From assembly GCA_028751875.1 (NCBI GenBank), contig CM054140.1, positions 57,210,826-57,274,825 of the forward strand: 64,000 bases of DNA. Reading direction: 5' to 3'. The DNA comes from Rapana venosa. Its lineage: Eukaryota > Mollusca > Gastropoda > Neogastropoda > Muricidae. The notes below the pieces were generated by a model, which worked only from the letters and a program-made list of their open reading frames with translations, was not told the origin of the DNA and made no database searches. Shown in pieces: positions 49,001 to 61,900 of the stretch; the first letter of the stretch is position 1, and every line of letters begins with the position of its first letter. The position numbers were made by a program, and so were the translations under genes.

Positions 49001-50022
49001 AGCAGAGCTGGTACCCGCTTGTACACCTGGGTGGAGTGAGGAAAATAGGAGTAAAGTGTCTTTCCCAAGGACACAACACCGAGCCGAGCGGGGATCGATC
49101 CCGCGACCTCTGGATCACGAGTTGACCGCCTAAACCACTCGACCACGGTGCCTCCCATTCTCACATAAACTATTGTTATTTACATGGGAGGGTGCAGGTA
49201 TGAGCAATGAACTTCGTAGTGGATGGAAAGAGACCAAAGGGAAGACCTAGCAAGACCTGGGCTGCCTGTATTGCAGATGATCTTAGAGAAAGGGGCATAA
49301 ATAAGGAGGAAGCTCACAACAGAGAGAGATGGAGAAGGCTCATCAATGTCAAACCTCCCCTGGGACAAACATGATAAAAAAGGAAGAAGAAGAAGAAGAG
49401 GGTGCAGGTAAAAGCCTCTTTACTAGATCCAAGCAACTTTGCTTTCCCAAAATTATTATGTAAACATGCATTCTTTTTTTTCCCCTTGGCTCAAGCTCCG
49501 AGGTTCACCAATGGTGACATTTTTTCGTCTGTGACTGTGTCTTTCTCCTTCCCATCATTGAGATAGCCACATTCCAACTTCAGAGATGTAGTTGGGAATT
49601 GGACCTAACAATTTTGCCAGAACAGTCGGGATGTACCTCCCTGCTCTTTTCCAATTTTCAACTGTCATGGGTTCCCTTGATATATGTACAAGTTGGTAAG
49701 CACATCCATCCAACTGGTTTAGAGTCTCCTCTGAAAGACTTCACGTTCATTTTGATTTTTCCCCGTATAAACTGGGAAGAAAGGGCAAGACCGGGAATTG
49801 AACCCAGAGCCTCACAGTTTACATGTTAGGCAGGTAAATGTCTAAACCATCCTGCCACCTTCCTTCTAGTCTGAAATTTAAAAGGGTGGTGAACAGATGT
49901 GAAAAACACAGGTCTGCGAAATAAAATGACTGTGAGATAAAATGACTTTGTACTCTATGAATCTGTCCCTAATTTTTAACAGCATCCTTCACCTCCTAAG
50001 TGTGTTTGCAAGTCTGTGGTGT

Positions 50023-50103
<81 letters not shown>

Positions 50104-52056
50104 ATGTGCGGGAGTGTGTTTGTGTGTGTGCGTGCGTGCGTATGGATTTGAAATATGTTGTTCATTACGTTTAAGGAGAGTTGCATGCGTGTAAATGATT
50201 TGAGTGCAAGCACTTTGATTTGTTTGTTTTTACAAGATTCAGCGCTATATAAATTCCATATTTTATTATTATTATTAAGTGCAGTGACAAGGCCCTACAC
50301 AACAATCAAAACTTCACTATCACACAGAGAAAAACCAACCCGTCAACCCCCTCCTACCCACAAGACACAATCCTACTCCTCCTCCTCTCTCACACACACG
50401 GGCAACTTACTTTTCTCTTTCGGAGGCTTCTCGTCATCTTTCCTCTCCTCCTCGTCACTATCGTTGGTGACCTTGACCTCTTCCTCCTCGTCTTCCTCGT
50501 CGTCCGAGTCGATCATGTTGCGCAGGCCGCGCTCGTCCGCCACGCTTTTCTCCTCGCACTTCTCTTTCTCCTCCGGTTCTGACTGGCCGCTACTGCGCAA
50601 CGCAAACCACAAATTTACATGCCATGACTTCCATGAATAAACATGGGAAAAGGTCGTAGGGGAGCGAGGCATCAGAGACCTCTCAGCTTCTCTAGGGGGC
50701 CAGTATATTGAGGACGGGCGCCCATCTCCTCTCCCTCTCTCTCTCTCCCTCGCTGCTTTTACCTTCCCTGACCCTAAAAGAGGGCAGGTATTGATTTACA
50801 GCTGGGTGATTTGGGGGGGGCCTGTACTGAAGCCAAGGCGTTGCAAACGGTCACCCATCTACTTGGTAACCACGCTCGATGCTGCTTAACCTTAGCTTGG
50901 GAAAAGTGAGTGCTCTGACCGCTGAGCTATCCCGTTCCCAATAAACACAAGCTGAAGATCAAATTATGCGAATGAAATATCCCGTAATTCATGTCAGCAT
51001 TCAATGGGTTACAGACTGTCAGAAAGCAAGTGTAATGCTCTAACCCCCAGGCCATTTTCTCCCCCATCCCAAGTGTGAGTGCGTAAGTGTGTGCCTCTGT
51101 GTGTGTGTGCGCATGTGTGTGTATGTGTAAGCCTGTGTATGTGTGCCTGTGCATGAGTGTGTGTGAGTGTCCGTGAGGGGGCAGAGAGTGAGAGGAGAGA
51201 GAGAGCAAGAGAGGAGGGAGAGAGAGGAGAGAGAGGGAAACAGAGACAGAAACAAAGAGAGACAGTGTATGTATGTGCGCACGTGTGCATGTGCGAGTGT
51301 GTGTGCACATACATGCATGCGCGCATGCGTGCGTGCATTATATGTTTATATGTCCTTCGGATGAGACTATAAACCGAGACCCCGTGTTCGAACACATGCA
51401 GAACATCTTGTGCACACGTTAAATCCTGTTCCGCTTTTCGTAAGAGTAGGCCATTGTGTACCGGTGGGAACAGATGACAAAATTTACAAAAACGCATACA
51501 CACGGGGACTGCATGTAAAAAAGCACATGAGTGCTTATTCCATTATCCTCGATATAAAAGAATAAATAAATAAATAATAAATAAATTACACGCCTGTGTG
51601 TAAGGCAGGGCCAGGCAAGGCCAGGCAAAAGTTCTTTCATTTTTGCAGGAAGTTTTTTTTCCCCCATGGACCGCGCATGTCCTCCACTCACCTGCTACTG
51701 TTGTCAGACATGTAGTCCACTTCTCTGTCGTCAAAGTCGCCGTCGTCACTCTCCTCGAAGGCCTCCTCGTCAGAGTCCGCGTGCTTCTTCTTCTTCTTCT
51801 TTCCCCTGGAACTGCTCTTCTTTGCTTTCCTCGCTTTCTCCTTCTCTCCATCTGAGAACATGCGTCATCATGAAATCCACGGTGAGAGTTGCAATATTTT
51901 TTTTTTTTAAAAAGGAAAAAAGTCTGGAATGGAGAGGGGGGGAAAAAAAGGGGGAGTTTATTTCAATATCACTGCTAGTGAGTGAGTGGGTGTGTTCGTT
52001 CGTTCTTGTATTTAACGTCTGTTCGCTGTAAGTGATATTAGACGGTTGTGTGTGTG

Positions 52057-52125
<69 letters not shown>

Positions 52126-55100
52126 GTGTGGGTGTATGTGTGTGTGTGCACGTGTGTGTGAGTGAGTGTGTGTTTGTGTGTGAGTGTGAGAGTGTGTGAG
52201 AGTGTGTGTGTGTGTGTGTCTGTGTGTATGTGTGTGTGTGTGTGTGTGTAAGGCAAGGCAAGGCTAAAGTTTTTGTAAGCAAAATTATTTTTATGATAGT
52301 AGATGTCTTTTTTTGTTGTTTTTTTAAATCCAGTCTCCAGTGTGCCTCTGTGTGTGTGTGTGCGTGCGCGTGTGTGTGCGTACCTATGTGTGTGTGTGTG
52401 TGTGCACGCACGCGTGCTTGCATGCAGGCGTGCTGGCATGCACAAGCGTGCATGTGTGTGTGGATATGCTGTGTTAAATACACGTTCTTACCTTCTTTAC
52501 TTCTCTCCCCATCCTCATCCTCATCCCCGTCTTCTCCATCATCGTCCGACAGATCAGCCCAGTCATCCTTATCCGTCAGCAACTGAAAGAGACGAGAGAG
52601 AGAGACCACACATTACAACTTGTGTTATCTTAACCACTAGACTGCCTTACCCCGGAAATTCTCCGGGGCTAAACGTGCACACTATACGCCTACAACCCGG
52701 AGAATTTCCGGGGTGTCGAACCGAAGTAAACAAGCCTGCTTCCTTGGCTACAGTTAAAGAGAAAGAACTCCAAAATTAATGGAGATCCCTCTCCTGTTGC
52801 TTGGCAACATCCAGCTGCAAAAATCGTGGCAAAAACGATCGTTTTTTAGCTCATATTTTGTGTTTTTATGCATGACTGCTTGGGAAGTTCTTGTTCAAAA
52901 TGGCTGACACTTCTTGTTGAAGGCATCAATAACTTTACACAGCTGTTAAAGTGGCAAATAAAACTGTAGATTTACCTAACAGTGATAAAGACGATTGCGT
53001 ATGATTCAGGAGATCGTGTATTTAAAAAACAATGAATGAGATTTGGCCTAGACTTATGTTTGACGTTATTGAGATGGGGGGTACTCAGAATGACAGTAGT
53101 GATGAAGAAATTGTATTTTTGGTCGATTTTTTACATTTTAAATATATTTTCGCAGTTAAATATCATGCTAACTAATTTGAGCTTGCCTTGAAGTAATCTA
53201 TGATATATATACTGTCATTGGGTAGACTATCAGGAATATTCATGTACTAGTTTCTGAGTAACAGGGATATGAACATAGCAGTGGTACATAAGAATTTTAT
53301 TCCCCGGCATATAGGGTGCACTTGCACTGGGCAGTTAAGAGGTTAAAGGTAGCTGCATTTCAACTTCAGATACACAAGATCTTCTGCGTGGTTTTGCACA
53401 TGGGGCCTCTGTTTACAGCCTCATCAGAGGAACTTTCAGGGGAGCGGAGTCAGTACAGCTGTCAGTTTCCCCCACTTTCAGCTACTTCTTCTTCTTCTTC
53501 CTTTTTTGTCATGTTCCTCCCAGGGGAGGCTTGACATTGATGAGCCTTCTCCATCTCTCTCTGTTTAGAGCTTCCTCTTTATTTATGCCCCTTTCTCTAA
53601 GATCATCTGCAATACAGGCAGCCCAGGTTTTGCTAGGTCTTCCCTTTGGTCTCTTTCCATCCACTACGAAGTTCATTGCTCTTTTTATGATGTGGTGGTC
53701 TGCTTTCCGTTGAACGTGCCCAAACCAGCGCAGTCTCTTGCTACTTACTAGATACAGACTTCAGATCATCAACTTTGCATATTCTCCATAGTTCTTCATT
53801 CGTGATCCTGTCTTCCCATTTGATCTTTGTCATGTAGTGTAGCATTTGATTTTCACAGCTCTGCAACAAACGTTCGACAGTTTTTGTGAAAACCCACATC
53901 TCCGAATCATACAGGAGAACAGGTCTAATGCAGGCCTTGTATATCAGACAGCGTCTCTCCAGTGGGGTTTTCTGATTTCCGAGCAGACTTGCCAATTCTT
54001 TCCATTTCTTCCAAGCACTCACAATCCTGGTTCTGACAGCTAACTCAGATTTTGCTTCGCAGCTCATCATCTCTCCTAGCTAGCAGAATTCGTCTACCAC
54101 TTCTATCTTCCCTTGCTCGAATTCTAGCTCCTTCTTTCCTGCACTTTCAGCTACTCTCTCTTCCAGCCCAGAATCCCAGCCCAGCTAGGGCCAGCTGGTG
54201 CTAATGATAGCAGGAACTGTCCCCACACCTGGACTTGGTAAAAAGAAAAGGCACTGTAATATTATTTTAGCACTGGGCCCTGGACCCTTTGGCTGAGTTA
54301 TGCCGGATTTGCATGCTATAAGTAGCAATGTCAATGGAAAGAATTGGCAAGTCTGCTCGGAAATCAGAAAATCCCACTGGAGAGACGCTGTCTGATATAT
54401 AAGGCCTGCATCAGACCTGTTCTCCTGTATGGTTCGGAGACGTGGGTTTTCACAAAAACCGTCGAACGTTTGTTGAAGAGCTGTGAATTTAACCGAATGC
54501 TACGCTACATGACAAAGATCAAATGGGAAGACAGGATCACAAATAAAGAACTATGGAGAATGTGCAAAGTTGATGATCTGAAGTCTGTAGCTAGTAACAA
54601 TAGACTGCACTGGTTTGGCATGTTCAACGGAAAGCAGACCACCGCATCATAAAAAGAGCAATGAACTCCGTAGTGGATGGAAAGAGACCAAAGGGAAGAC
54701 CTAGCAAAACCCAGGCTACCTGTATCGCAGACGATTTTAGAGAAAGGGGCATAAATAAGGAGGAAGCTCAAAACAGAGAGAGATGGAGAAGGCTCATCAA
54801 TGTCAAACCTTCCCTGAGAGAAACATGACAAAAAAGGAAGAAGAAGAGTAGCGATGTTAACTCCCAAGTGAAAAATCCTCTTGAACGGGTGGTCTAGGTG
54901 AAGGCCATCAAATAATGAACGGAACGCTTTTACCACTAGGTTATCCACTTCCCCGCTTGTATCTAAATCTGCAGGATCTGGACAGATGTAGAAACTGTCA
55001 TTTGGATACGGTGATGGTTCCTCCCTCCTCACCTCACCCCCCCACCCCCCACAAGTCAGGCCTAAGCACATCTGACTTCCGCATAGGAGAGAATTGTCAT

Positions 55101-55958
55101 CTTTTTAAAGTCTTTCTGGGGAAACAAAAACAAAAAACAACAAAAAGGCTGGATAATGTCCATACCAGGAAGGCAGAAAATAAGACATTAAGGAGGCGGT
55201 GACAGGAAGAAAAGGAACGAGGCAGAAACAAAGAGATTGATAGAAAAGAGGAAATTTCTAGCACACAATTTCCAGAAGGTGGGGAGATGCTGTGTTTATA
55301 CTGACAGGCCCCCCTGGCATCCCCATGAGGAAAACAGCTTGTCCTTAGCTGCCGTCAAATATTAATCTGGGCAGGGATGTTTGTCATGAGATTGGGACAA
55401 GCAGCTTAGAAGTAGCAACAATATCACAATCACAAGGCAGCCAAAACAATAACAATAACAACAAAAAAACAACCACCCTCTCCCCCCCACAAAAAACCAA
55501 CAACAAAACACACACACCAAGAAAGGAAACAAAAGATACAAAAAATAAAACCACACGAAACACGAATACCCTAAGCACATCAGGAAACTTTCTGTACCCG
55601 TTTCCATCATCATGGCAACAACAACAAAACAAACCCCAAAACTAGTAAGGTAAGTAAAGGAGTCCCATAACCTATAAGGTCGTAGGGGAGCGAGGCGTCA
55701 GAGACCTCACTTCTCTAGGGGCCAGCATATTGAGGGCGGCGCCCATCTCCTCTCCCTCGCTGCTTTACCTTCCCTGACCCTAAAGAGGGCAGGTACCCAT
55801 TTACAGCTGGGTGAACTGGGGGAACTGTACTGAAGCCAAGGCGGGCAAACGGTCACCCATCCAACTGGTAACCACGCTCGACGCTGCTTAACTTGGCTGG
55901 GGGAAAGCGAGTGCTCCGACCACTGAGCTATCCCGTCCCCAAAACTACCCCCACGTAA

Positions 55959-55989
<31 letters not shown>

Positions 55990-58859
55990 AAGAATGATAT
56001 ATGGAATTTATCGACGTACAAAGTCTCGGTTTTTCTTGGCCGATTTGGCGGCCTTCTTGGCCGCTTTCTCCTCTTCATCCGGCTCTGCATCGACGTCTTC
56101 ATTCTTCACCCGTTTCTTCAACATGATGTTGAAGTAGTTCAAGGTCTTGTCTCGTCTGAAACCCAGTCAAGAAGAGAAGAGCAAGAGAAGAGAAAGAGCA
56201 AGAGAGAGAGAGAGCAAGAGAGAGAGAGAGAGAGACGGAGAGAGAAGAGACGAGAGAGGTATGTATGACCATCTTAACTGGAAAAATGCATTCACATACT
56301 AAAAAGAAAGACAACTATTTTGAACCTCGCAAAACATAAATCACTTCTTAGTCTTCTTCCTTTTTTGTCATGTTTCTCCCATCTCTCTCTGTCTTGAGCT
56401 TCCTCCTTATTATTTTATGCCCCTTTCTCTAAGATCATCTGCAATACAGGTAGCCCAGGTTTTGCAATCCTGTTTCTGAGAGCTAACTCAGATTTTGCTT
56501 CGCAGCTCATCATCTCTCCCAGGTAGCAGAATCATTATCACTATCAGCATCATTACTACGATCATCATCACCATTATCATTATTGTTTTTATCATCACCA
56601 CCATCATTGTCATAATTTCAATTACCATTATTATCATCACTATTATTGCCAGCATCGTTATTCTTATTGCAATCATAATTATCATCTTTCACGTCTGATC
56701 TTCTATCTAAAGCATCCAAATAACCTTTCATTGAGAACCTGTAACCAGAGGTACTTCTCCATCTGTCAATGGACAACATCTCTGGATAGTTTTGCATCTC
56801 TGGATAGTTTTGTTCAACAACCATAACCCTTGCTACCGATCAATTAGTTCAAAAGTGACAGTGAAATTTTCAAACAAGAAATCTAGATAAGGGATGATTA
56901 AAAAAACAAAACCAAGTGGTGAAAACTGAGCAGAATGCGGCTTTCGTATTCAAGATGGAATACTTTCTCGTGTTGATTGTAAGGTAAAAAAGGTAAAGGT
57001 GTCCCATAACCTATGCAGTCGTAGGGGAGTGAGGCATCAGAGACCTCAACTTCTCTAGGGCCAGCATATTGAGGGCGGCACCCATCTCCTCTCCCTCGCT
57101 GCTTTACCTTCCCTGACCCTAAAGAGGGCAGGTACCCATTTACAGCTGGGTGAACTGGGGGGACTGTACTGAAGCCAAGGTGTGCAAACGGTCACCCATC
57201 CAAGTGGTAACCATGCTCGATGCTGCTTAACCTTAGCTGGGGGGAAAGCGAGTGCTCTGACCACTGAGCTATCCCATCCTGCATGTGTTGATTTGCTGTG
57301 CTACACTGGCTTTTCTTTCAGGACTGATATACACATATACAACTGGTGCCAACTTTCAAAAAGCTAAACAAAGCAGTAACCAGCCTTCTCACAGTACCGC
57401 ACCTCTTTTAGAAAGCAAGATGTTGCAGCCATTATTCCTTTCCGAAACAGGAATTTTTTTCCCTCCATTTAATAGACCCGTGAGACCTGGGTGTTTTAAG
57501 TCTTTAACCACTGAAATTTTCCAGGCCAAAATAAGCACTCTAAGCCTAATCCCAGCCTCTAAGCCTAATCCCAGCCTCGCCCTTTCTTCCCAGTTTGATT
57601 TTTTAAAAATCAAACTGAATGTCAAAGTCCTTTGGACGAGACTACACACCAAGCCCCCCCCCACCCCTCCCCACCCCCCTTGTGCAAACATACGCAGAAC
57701 ATCTTGCACACACGCTAAAAACCCGTTCCGCCTTTCAGAATAGTAGGCCACTGTGCGCCAACAGGAACGGATGACAGAAAAAAACCAACAACCCCGCAGC
57801 ATGCACACAGGTGTCATGTTCAGACACCATCCCCGAAGTCAGAATGCAGCTACCTAAACAATGGAGGGCAAAAAAACAAAAAAGAAACCCAAAAGTCATA
57901 TACACATAAATCTCACCATTGGTGAACCTGGGAGCTCTAACCATGGACCAAAAAAAACGATCTAAACTCTAAGCAAACTCTTTATCACTTTCAAAAAGAC
58001 GACCACACCACACACCAAAAAAAAAAGAACGGTTCCTCCTCCTTCTCCTCCCTACCTGCTGAATTCTTCTTCAGCCTCCTCCGAGTTGAGGTACTTGTAG
58101 CGGATCATAGGGGAGAAGTTGTACCACTCGTCCACGGGGAAGGCCTCAAAGGCGCCGTCTGCGCACTGGGTGAAGATGTAGTACGACGTGTTCTCGGTGA
58201 TCGTGCCTTCGCGCACCCCACGGTACCTGTTCACAGCAGAGACGACAGTTTGTGAAGAAGAAAAAAAAAAGAAAAAAAAACATTTTTTAATCTTGCTAGT
58301 GTTGGTTTATGCTTTTATACATGTCGTCAGTGCCTGGGCTTTATCACAGTTCTTGATTGATGCTGGGGGCAACAGCAAAGTGAGAGGCTGTAGTATGACC
58401 AGTGGCTTTCTTTCCCACTCATGGAATTCCACTTGACAGCTTAAGTCTTTAGTGATCGACTATGACTCTCTGACTAGGAGGCTTGACTCGCACAGTCCTT
58501 AATATGTGCTGCAGCCCTGGGGGGCTGGTTGGTCTTTGGAGAACATCTCCAACGCTGACTGTCCTTATGCCCACTTGGCCGAGAGAGTGGGGATGTACTG
58601 TGGGCAAGGCATCTCCACTGTAATCAAATTTCTGCCCAGTTTCCAAAACAGCAGCTGCCCCCTCTGCTGTTTTGGAGGTCATCGTCGGACACGACGGACA
58701 AAACATACATATGCTTTTATAGTTGCATCTCCTTTTACTTGTTCCTGCTTTCAATGGACATCTATATCTCTATCTCCATCACCCTGCCTAAGCACGGTGT
58801 GTGTATGTATGTGTGTTTTGTTGTGTTGGGTTGTGTTTGTGTTTTTGTTGTGGTGTGTG

Positions 58860-58909
<50 letters not shown>

Positions 58910-61900
58910 CCAAATTCTGTTAATCTTTTGAGAACGCTTGCATGCATGTGGGAGCGGTTTTCATTTGCACTTAATCTGTCGGCACATTCCACAGTTACTA
59001 AAGAAGTCATCTGTCAAATAAATAAATAATGCAACAAAGACAAAACTTGGTAACAGCGTGGCAAAATCTGCTATACGGCTTGTAGTTTAGGTTACATTTT
59101 ATTTGCGGGCAATCATCTGTGCCCATCCAAACACTGCCTGAATGAAGTACAGAAAAGCAGCACAAAGAACTGTAAAACCCCAACCACTGCAAAAAACAAA
59201 AATAAAAGAGGATAAAAACCTCTCCCCTACCAAAAAAAACCAACCAAACAAAAAATTTACCTCTCCCCCCACCCCACCCCCCCAAAAAGCATACAAAAGA
59301 CTATACAGGGTTCATACAGACTTTGTGGGGGAAAATTTAGGGCCTTTTTAGGGCTTTTTAGGGGCCATTTATTTCCAAATTTAGGGCCTAGCTGCGGGGC
59401 ATCAAAGTATCACCCTGTGTACACGTTTACTTTGATAAACCAATTTCAAACTCATGTAAGCAAAGTCTCCTTGTCTAAAACTGCATGTTGGATATTGATT
59501 ATTGACACAAATTCAACTTCAATTCTAGAATAAAATGTCTTTCAATCATAGATACCACAATGAATTAAATCCTCACACAATAAAACATCAAGTCATGGTG
59601 TGATGGAAGTCTCCATGTCTTGAAATACCAAGTAAAGTGAAAACTGAAATAAGTGTCTCTGATTTTAATAGGACTTTTCACAAACAACTAGCAAAGTGAA
59701 CTAAGACACTATCCCTCAACTTTCATCTGATGTGAACTAGTCTCCTTGCCTTACCAAAGATGCAGATGGTTACCGGGTACTAGAACTGGTAATAACAATA
59801 CCCTCACACAGTCACAGTGCCCCTTCCAAATTCTGCTCCTTTATTTCAATCTCACACATGCGTACGTGCAGGCATTCACACACAATGCACACACACACAC
59901 ATGTACGCACGCACACGCACACAAGCATCTACAAGAGACAGACAGAGAGAGAGGTTGCTGGACGCAAGTTCTCTTCACTATGAATACATGTACAAGTCCT
60001 GTATCATCAATGCAGACCGAGTGGTAGGCCTAACACTGACTTGAAAAGGATGCCCACACCCTCTCCCCACAGTTGTTTTTTTTAATCAAGTCTGCCAATA
60101 ACTGAATAATTTGCGAATTTTAAAGAAAGTCAAATGAACCGACCACGTTGAGCAGTGGAAAATATGCAAAGTGCTGGCATTTCTGACTTGCCTTATCAAC
60201 TGGATTTGTTTCTGTATGACTTCTGCAGGAAATCTGTGGGATAATCTCCTCAAATAAAGAACAGATTTGGCTACAGGTTTTGTTATTTTCCCATTCTGAC
60301 ACCTGATTGCCATTTTGTAAACTGTGCATGCGCACTGGAGAAACAATAGGCCTTGCTATTCACAGCGCAGCTGTGCTAAAATTGAAAAATCTTGTAGAGA
60401 AGAACTTAAGCACAGTAAACAGAAAACTGGTGTTTTTTTGACTCATAATTGCAGTTCCATAGTTTAGCATCATTTTCCAAACAAATTACGGACATACCAT
60501 AGGGGTAGGTAGTCCCTCGCATGTAAAAAATAACTGGTGAAAGCAAAGTGTATATGCTCTTTCAATGGAGGCAAATTACCTCCCTTGGCAAAATAGGCGA
60601 CGCGACATGAATAGCAGACGACAGGCATTCTATCGGTGAAAATACGATCTTTGGTCACCCTTCTTGCTTTCATTTCTCATAAGTTTTATTTTGTGTATCT
60701 ATCTGTTTAATCTACATTTTAACAGAAACTCTCACTCATGATTCCCATTATTAGGGCTTTTTAGGGCCTCCAGGGTAATAATCTCATTTTTAGGGCTTTT
60801 TAGGGGCCTTATTTTGAATCTTCAAAAATCAGGGCCTTTTAGGGCTTTTTAAGACTTGTACGAACCCTGCTATATATATAGTTAAATGACACTACAAAAT
60901 GGGCACCCTGCATCAATCTATTTTTTTCCCATCTCATACAGTCTACCAGCCAGACTACTTTCAACATAATAATTGCAAAGCTTTCTTTCAAAGACAGCAA
61001 AAATACTTGTCAAGGGAAGGCAAGAAAAGGCAACACAAAGAGACAAGAGTGATGAAGATGAACAGATTCCTAGCACACAGAACTGCCAGAAGGTTGGATA
61101 CCATTTCAAACTGAAACAGCTTCTAGCGCTCCTTGTGGAGACTACAATTAACTCTTTCTATACAAAGGTACAACACACAGCTGTCAGTTTCCCCCACTTT
61201 CAGCTCCTCTCTGCTGCTATCCAATCCATCCCAGCTGGTGCTGATCATAGCAAAAACTGACCACACTTGGACTTGGTAAAAGAAAGGGGCTAATTTTAGC
61301 ACTAGCCTTGGACCCTTGACCGAGTTATGCTGGATTTGCGTGCAGTGTACGCTATATAATCAAATGGGAACCTCTGTGTGTTCACAAAACAATACATTAT
61401 ATAAATCTTTCTTGACCAGTATATCATCTAATTCCCTGAGGGGAAAAAAAAGCAATCCTAGTAAGCAACGACATAATCATGACACTGTTTTAGTACTTTT
61501 CATTTGATTTGATTTAAAACAGAATATGCAAACATCTCCAGTAAAAAAAAAATTACGTATTTTTATAATTTTAAGTATCAAAAGAACACACACAAAAAAA
61601 CCCAGTGAATAAAATGTCTCTTTTTTATCAATTGTTAAGTTGAAGACAGATCGGCCTGGAGTAAATTATTGACCAATGCATCCAGCATATCCCCCTGAGA
61701 ACCATCTTGGTCAAGGGACTGCTGATGCTGATGGTGAGTAAGCTGGCTGAATTCTTTACACAACAATCAAAATAATGCATCACAAAAACAGCTACTGTGT
61801 AAACATAAGCGTGACTCCAATGAGTTAATGGCTACGTTTCTCTACAAACAAAACAACACTGTTTAAAAAGGTGGGTTTTTCTTTTAAAAAACAACAACAA

